Source: Burkholderiaceae bacterium
Lineage (GTDB): Bacteria > Pseudomonadota > Gammaproteobacteria > Burkholderiales > Rhodocyclaceae
Assembly (NCBI GenBank): GCA_021738065.1
Contig: JAIPCT010000020.1
Span: forward strand, 1 to 45,557
DNA: 45,557 nucleotides
Direction: 5' to 3'
Within the stretch, counting starts at the first letter, position 1. Every line of letters begins with the position of its first letter. The notes beneath the pieces were generated by a model. That model ran no database searches, was not told the origin of the DNA, and was given only the letters and a program-made list of their open reading frames with translations. Below are positions 42,415 through 45,557 of the stretch, piece after piece. Both the position numbers and the translations under genes were made by a program.

Positions 42415-43482
42415 CTAGCGCTCGGCCAATGCCAGGCGGCGCGCCTTGACGGCGTTGGCGAGGATGTCCAGCACCAGCACCGTGTCCTCCCAGCCAATAC
42501 AGGCATCGGTCACTGAAACGCCGTATTCGATGGGCTTGCCGGGCTTCAGGTCCTGGCGACCTTCCTTGAGGTGGGATTCGATCATCACGCCGAAAATACG
42601 ATCGTCGCCCGCCGCCAGCTGAACCGCGACATCGCGCGCCACATCGACCTGGCGCTTGAACTGCTTGCTGCTGTTGGCGTGCGAAAAGTCGATCATGACA
42701 CGCGCCGCGAGGCCCGACTTGCCCAGTTCGACGCAGGCGGCTTCGATCGCCGCGGCCTCGTAGTTCGGTGTCTTGCCGCCGCGCAGGATGACATGGCAAT
42801 CCTCGTTGCCATTGGTCGACACGATGGCCGAATGCCCGGCCTTGGTCACCGACAGAAAATGGTGCGGACTGGCGGCCGCCTTGATCGCATCGACCGCAAT
42901 GCGGATATTGCCGTCGGTGCCGTTCTTGAAACCGACCGGACAGGACAGGCCGGAGGCCAGTTCGCGATGCACCTGCGACTCGGTGGTGCGCGCACCGATG
43001 GCGCCCCAGCTGATCAGGTCCGCCGTGTACTGCGGCGTGATGGTATCGAGAAACTCCGTTGCCGCCGGCAGACCCAGCTCGTTGAGTTCCCACAAGAGCT
43101 TGCGGGCGAGGCGCAGGCCATCGTTGATCCTGAAACTGCCATCCATGCGCGGGTCGTTGATCAAGCCTTTCCAACCCACCGTGGTGCGCGGCTTTTCGAA
43201 ATACACCCGCATCAGGATCAGCAGGTCGGCGGCATGGCGCGAGGCCTCCTGCTGCAGCTTGACGGCATACTCCATGGCGGCCGCGTAGTCGTGGATCGAA
43301 CAGGGGCCAACCACCACCGCCAGACGATCGTCGGCACCATGCAGTATGCGATGCAGGGCCTGGCGGGCCTCGTAGGTCGTCTCCGCCGCCGCGTCGGTGG
43401 TGGGAAACTCGCGCGAAAGGTGTGCGGGAGGCGAAAGCTCCTTGATCTCGCGGATGCGGACGTCGTCGGTAATGCGTTTCAT
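42415..43482 (-). CDS. aroG: 3-deoxy-7-phosphoheptulonate (DAHP) synthase, class I
   Basis: 355 residues, the AroFGH length. The N-terminal regulatory arm MKRITDDVRIREIKELSPPA is followed by the barrel motifs VVVGPCSIHDYAAAMEYA, YFEKPRTTVGWKGLINDP, PAATEFLDTITPQY, GARTTESQVHRELASGLSCP and GFKNGTDGN. Metal and substrate residues appear complete. It catalyses PEP + erythrose-4-phosphate to DAHP, the first step of the shikimate pathway. Which aromatic amino acid inhibits it cannot be judged safely. The gene is alone, 140 bp from the GT39 gene, and divergent from the oxidoreductase operon. Confidence 0.95.
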   Translation of the reverse strand: MKRITDDVRIREIKELSPPAHLSREFPTTDAAAETTYEARQALHRILHGADDRLAVVVGPCSIHDYAAAMEYAVKLQQEASRHAADLLILMRVYFEKPRTTVGWKGLINDPRMDGSFRINDGLRLARKLLWELNELGLPAATEFLDTITPQYTADLISWGAIGARTTESQVHRELASGLSCPVGFKNGTDGNIRIAVDAIKAAASPHHFLSVTKAGHSAIVSTNGNEDCHVILRGGKTPNYEAAAIEAACVELGKSGLAARVMIDFSHANSSKQFKRQVDVARDVAVQLAAGDDRIFGVMIESHLKEGRQDLKPGKPIEYGVSVTDACIGWEDTVLVLDILANAVKARRLALAER

Positions 43483-43638
43483 GCTCGGGCCTGATTCGGG
43501 TGGAAGGCGGATTCTACCGCCCCGTGGAAGCGCGACGGAACCCGCAAGCCAGTTATTGATGCAGCGCAAAGTCCCGAGATCGTTCTGCAGGCACTCTTCC
43601 ATCCATGTCCTCTGATATTCTTGTGCAGGACAAAACGC

Positions 43639-43644
43639 GGGAGG
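43639..43644 (+). promoter_or_regulatory. Strong ribosome binding site for the oxidoreductase gamma gene
   Basis: GGGAGG, part of GGGAGGAATC directly before the ATG at 43649. It fixes the start of the gamma subunit. The 166-bp divergent region also has TTGATGCAGCGCAA (43556-43569), an FNR-like site with two mismatches and no well-placed -10. Confidence 0.6.
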
Positions 43645-43648
43645 AATC

Positions 43649-44245
43649 ATGTTCCAAGTTCGTATCCACGGCCGCGGCGGCCAAGGCGTGGTGACCGCAG
43701 CAGAGATGCTTTCCATTGCGGCCTTCGACGAAGGCCGCCACGCGCAGGCCTTCCCCAGCTTCGGTTCCGAGCGCACCGGCGCTCCGGTGGTGGCCTTCTG
43801 TCGCATCGCCGACAAGGAAATCCGCCTGCGCGAACCGATCATGGAACCCGACGCGCTGATCATCCAGGACCCGACACTGCTGCACCAGGTCGACGTCTTC
43901 GCCGGCCTGAAAAAGGGTGGCTACATCCTGATCAACACCAACAAGACGTTCGAGGAACTGGGGCTGGGCGACTACGTCCGCGACTGGCCGCACGATCGCC
44001 TGTGCACCGTCGCCGCCACCGACCTGGGCAAGAAGCACGTCGGCCGGCCGATGCCGAACGTGCCGCTGCTGGGCGGCTTCGCCGCCGTATCGAACATCAT
44101 CCGCCTCGAGTCGGTGATCATGGCCATCAAAGACAAATTCTCCGGCAAGGTCGCCGCCGGCAACATCGCCGGCGCCACCGAAGCCTACGAGATCGTGCGC
44201 GCCGAAATCGAAGAAGCGCGCCGCCAGGAGGCTGCCCATGCTTAA
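43649..44245 (+). CDS. 2-oxoacid:ferredoxin oxidoreductase gamma subunit (PorG/PadE type)
   Basis: 198 residues of the POR gamma family. The start VRIHGRGGQGVVTAAEML is the family hallmark, followed by SFGSERTGAPVVAFCRI and IIQDPTLLHQVDVF. POR/KOR enzymes decarboxylate a 2-oxoacid to an acyl-CoA while reducing ferredoxin or, with an extra flavoprotein, NAD+. In aromatic-degrading relatives the same family serves phenylglyoxylate (PadEFGHI), so substrate may be pyruvate, 2-oxoglutarate or phenylglyoxylate. The stop overlaps the alpha start by eight bases. Confidence 0.9.
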   Translation: MFQVRIHGRGGQGVVTAAEMLSIAAFDEGRHAQAFPSFGSERTGAPVVAFCRIADKEIRLREPIMEPDALIIQDPTLLHQVDVFAGLKKGGYILINTNKTFEELGLGDYVRDWPHDRLCTVAATDLGKKHVGRPMPNVPLLGGFAAVSNIIRLESVIMAIKDKFSGKVAAGNIAGATEAYEIVRAEIEEARRQEAAHA

Positions 44246-45491
44246 ACAATGTGAAGGCTCCCACGCCGTCGCCGAAGCCGTCGCCCTGTGCCGGCCCGAA
44301 GTCATCTGCGCCTACCCGATTTCGCCGCAGACGCACATCGTCGAGGGCCTCGGCGAGATGGTCAAGGCCGAAGAATTGAAGGACTGTGAGTTCATCAACG
44401 TCGAATCGGAATTCGCCGCCATGTCGGTGGCCATCGGCTCCTCCGCCGCTGGCGCGCGCACCTACACCGCCACCGCTTCGCAGGGCCTGCTGTTCATGGT
44501 CGAAGCGGTGTACAACGCCTCCGGCCTCGGCCTGCCGATCGTGATGACAGTGGCCAACCGCGCCATCGGCGCGCCGATCAACATCTGGAACGATCACTCC
44601 GATTCGCTCTCGCAGCGCGACTGCGGCTGGATCCAGTTGTTCGCCGAAACCAATCAGGAAGCGCTCGACCTGCACATCCAGGCCTTCAAGCTGGCCGAGG
44701 AACTGTCGCTGCCGGTGATGGTCTGCATGGACGGCTTCATCCTCACCCACGCCTACGAGCGCGTCGACATGCCGACCCAGGAACAGGTCGACGCCTTCCT
44801 GCCGCCCTACGAGCCGCGCCAGGTGCTGGACCCGGCCGAGCCGGTGTCGATCGGCGCCATGGTCGGCCCCGAAGCCTTCATGGAAGTGCGCTACCTCGCC
44901 CATGCCAAACAGATGCAGGCACTTGAACTCATCCCGCAACTGGCGCAGGAATTCAAGTCCGTGTTCGGCCGCGAGAGCGGCGGCCTGATCCACACCTATT
45001 GCGCCGAAGACGCCGAGACCATGGTCATCGCCATGGGCTCGGTGCTGGGCACGATCAAGGATACGGTGGATGAAATGCGCGCGGCCGGGCACAAGATCGG
45101 CGTGCTGGGCATCACCAGCTTCCGGCCGTTTCCGCTGCTCGAAGTGGCGCAGGCACTGAAGCACTGCAAGCGCTTCGTGGTGCTGGAAAAGAGCCTTGCC
45201 GTGGGCAGCGGCGGTATTGTCGCCACCGACGTGCGCATGGCTGTCACCGGCATGGGGCTCAAGGGCTATACCGTGGTGGCCGGCCTCGGCGGTCGCGCCA
45301 TCACCAAAAAATCGCTCGCGGCACTGTTCGAAAAAGCGGGCCGCGGAGAGCTTGAACTGCTCACCTTCCTCGACCTCGACTGGAAAGTGGTCAACCGGCA
45401 GCTTGAGCGCGAAAAGCAGACCCGACGCTCCGGCCCGGCGGCGGAAGCCATGCTGCGCGACCTCGGTACGGTCGCTTCGAAAATCGCCTAG
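44238..45491 (+). CDS. 2-oxoacid:ferredoxin oxidoreductase alpha subunit (PorA/PadG type)
   Basis: 417 residues. It begins with the alpha-family thiamine-enzyme domain: CAYPISPQTHIVEGLG, then EFINVESEFAAMSVAIGSSA and GARTYTATASQGLLFMVEAV, and later APINIWNDHSDSLSQRD. The C-terminal half is transketolase domain II-like (LGITSFRPFPLLEVAQAL). It has a strong ribosome site (CAGGAGG). Together with gamma and a beta subunit carrying TPP it forms the catalytic core. No ferredoxin (delta) gene lies between gamma and alpha. The next gene starts 11 bp later. Confidence 0.92.
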   Translation: MLKQCEGSHAVAEAVALCRPEVICAYPISPQTHIVEGLGEMVKAEELKDCEFINVESEFAAMSVAIGSSAAGARTYTATASQGLLFMVEAVYNASGLGLPIVMTVANRAIGAPINIWNDHSDSLSQRDCGWIQLFAETNQEALDLHIQAFKLAEELSLPVMVCMDGFILTHAYERVDMPTQEQVDAFLPPYEPRQVLDPAEPVSIGAMVGPEAFMEVRYLAHAKQMQALELIPQLAQEFKSVFGRESGGLIHTYCAEDAETMVIAMGSVLGTIKDTVDEMRAAGHKIGVLGITSFRPFPLLEVAQALKHCKRFVVLEKSLAVGSGGIVATDVRMAVTGMGLKGYTVVAGLGGRAITKKSLAALFEKAGRGELELLTFLDLDWKVVNRQLEREKQTRRSGPAAEAMLRDLGTVASKIA

Positions 45492-45502
45492 GAGCCGCCG
45501 CC

Positions 45503-45557
45503 ATGTCGCTACAACCCGTGAGTTTCTACCAGACCGGCACCTTCACCGTCGGCAACC
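45503..45557 (+). CDS. Start of the next oxidoreductase-operon gene (partial, probably beta subunit)
   Basis: ATG at 45503 with an AGGAG ribosome site; the 18 visible residues read MSLQPVSFYQTGTFTVGN. Gene order (gamma, alpha, then this) suggests the beta subunit with thiamine-diphosphate site, but a flavoprotein or ferredoxin subunit would also fit. The window ends before any motif. Confidence 0.5.
   Translation, partial: MSLQPVSFYQTGTFTVGN

Noticed and set aside
43556-43569. Functional FNR box upstream of the oxidoreductase gamma gene
   Set aside because: TTGAT-N4-CGCAA has two mismatches in one half and no -10 at the expected distance, so it is noted but not called.

Overview
The window looks like a chromosomal segment of a GC-rich betaproteobacterium. 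The gene content (glycolate oxidase GlcDEF, a 2-oxoacid:ferredoxin oxidoreductase, DUF2249/FNR-type regulation, YceI/cytochrome b561, many c-di-GMP and chemotaxis domains) and the intergenic repeats fit a facultatively anaerobic or denitrifying Rhodocyclales/Sterolibacteriaceae-like lineage. That placement is an inference from remembered protein style, not from a marker gene. No rRNA, tRNA or CRISPR array was seen.

Region 1 (1-10.4 kb): the start of a divergent transhydrogenase alpha gene (pntA-like) and a CorA Mg2+ channel, then a minus-strand glycolate/glycerate operon. In transcription order this is hydroxypyruvate isomerase (hyi), glycerate 2-kinase, glcD, glcE, glcF, an acyl-CoA synthetase and a small unknown gene. 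Upstream of hyi lies a repeat field: a 44/45-bp tandem array, a 74-bp inverted repeat with dRS3-like arms and a 116-bp palindromic MITE.

Region 2 (10.6-20 kb): cytochrome b561 plus two YceI proteins. Facing them is a tightly coupled five-gene operon of unknown role. It begins with a fusion of a DNA-binding-like helix-turn-helix, a [2Fe-2S] ferredoxin domain and a degenerate flavin/NAD reductase module, followed by a stand-alone S24 (LexA-type) domain whose catalytic lysine position is arginine. Then come a PAS-PAS-PAS-GGDEF-EAL protein and an FMN-dependent lactate-type dehydrogenase.

Region 3 (20-36 kb): the most interesting locus. A SulP anion transporter with a large extra loop is translationally coupled to a six-subunit membrane complex built like hydrogenase-4 (HyfB, C, E, F, G, I). 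The 'large subunit' has lost all four NiFe-binding cysteines and no ferredoxin subunit is encoded. An extra 58-codon ORF fits exactly between hyfF and hyfG. Upstream are a PduO-type cobalamin adenosyltransferase, a SulP-STAS-Usp-Usp fusion and a divergent SLC13-type transporter with TrkA-C domains, giving three anion transporters around a hydrogenase-less energy-converting complex.

Region 4 (36-45.6 kb): a chemoreceptor; an FNR/DNR-type box driving a DUF2249 protein and an FmdE-like protein; a coupled set of cNMP-binding protein, decaprenyl-phosphate phosphoribosyltransferase-like UbiA enzyme and GT39-type glycosyltransferase; DAHP synthase; and, at the right edge, the gamma and alpha subunits of a 2-oxoacid:ferredoxin oxidoreductase with the start of its next gene.

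Several repeat families cross the window. One 27-nt sequence occurs identically, in the same reading frame, inside two unrelated genes, with divergent copies in two spacers.
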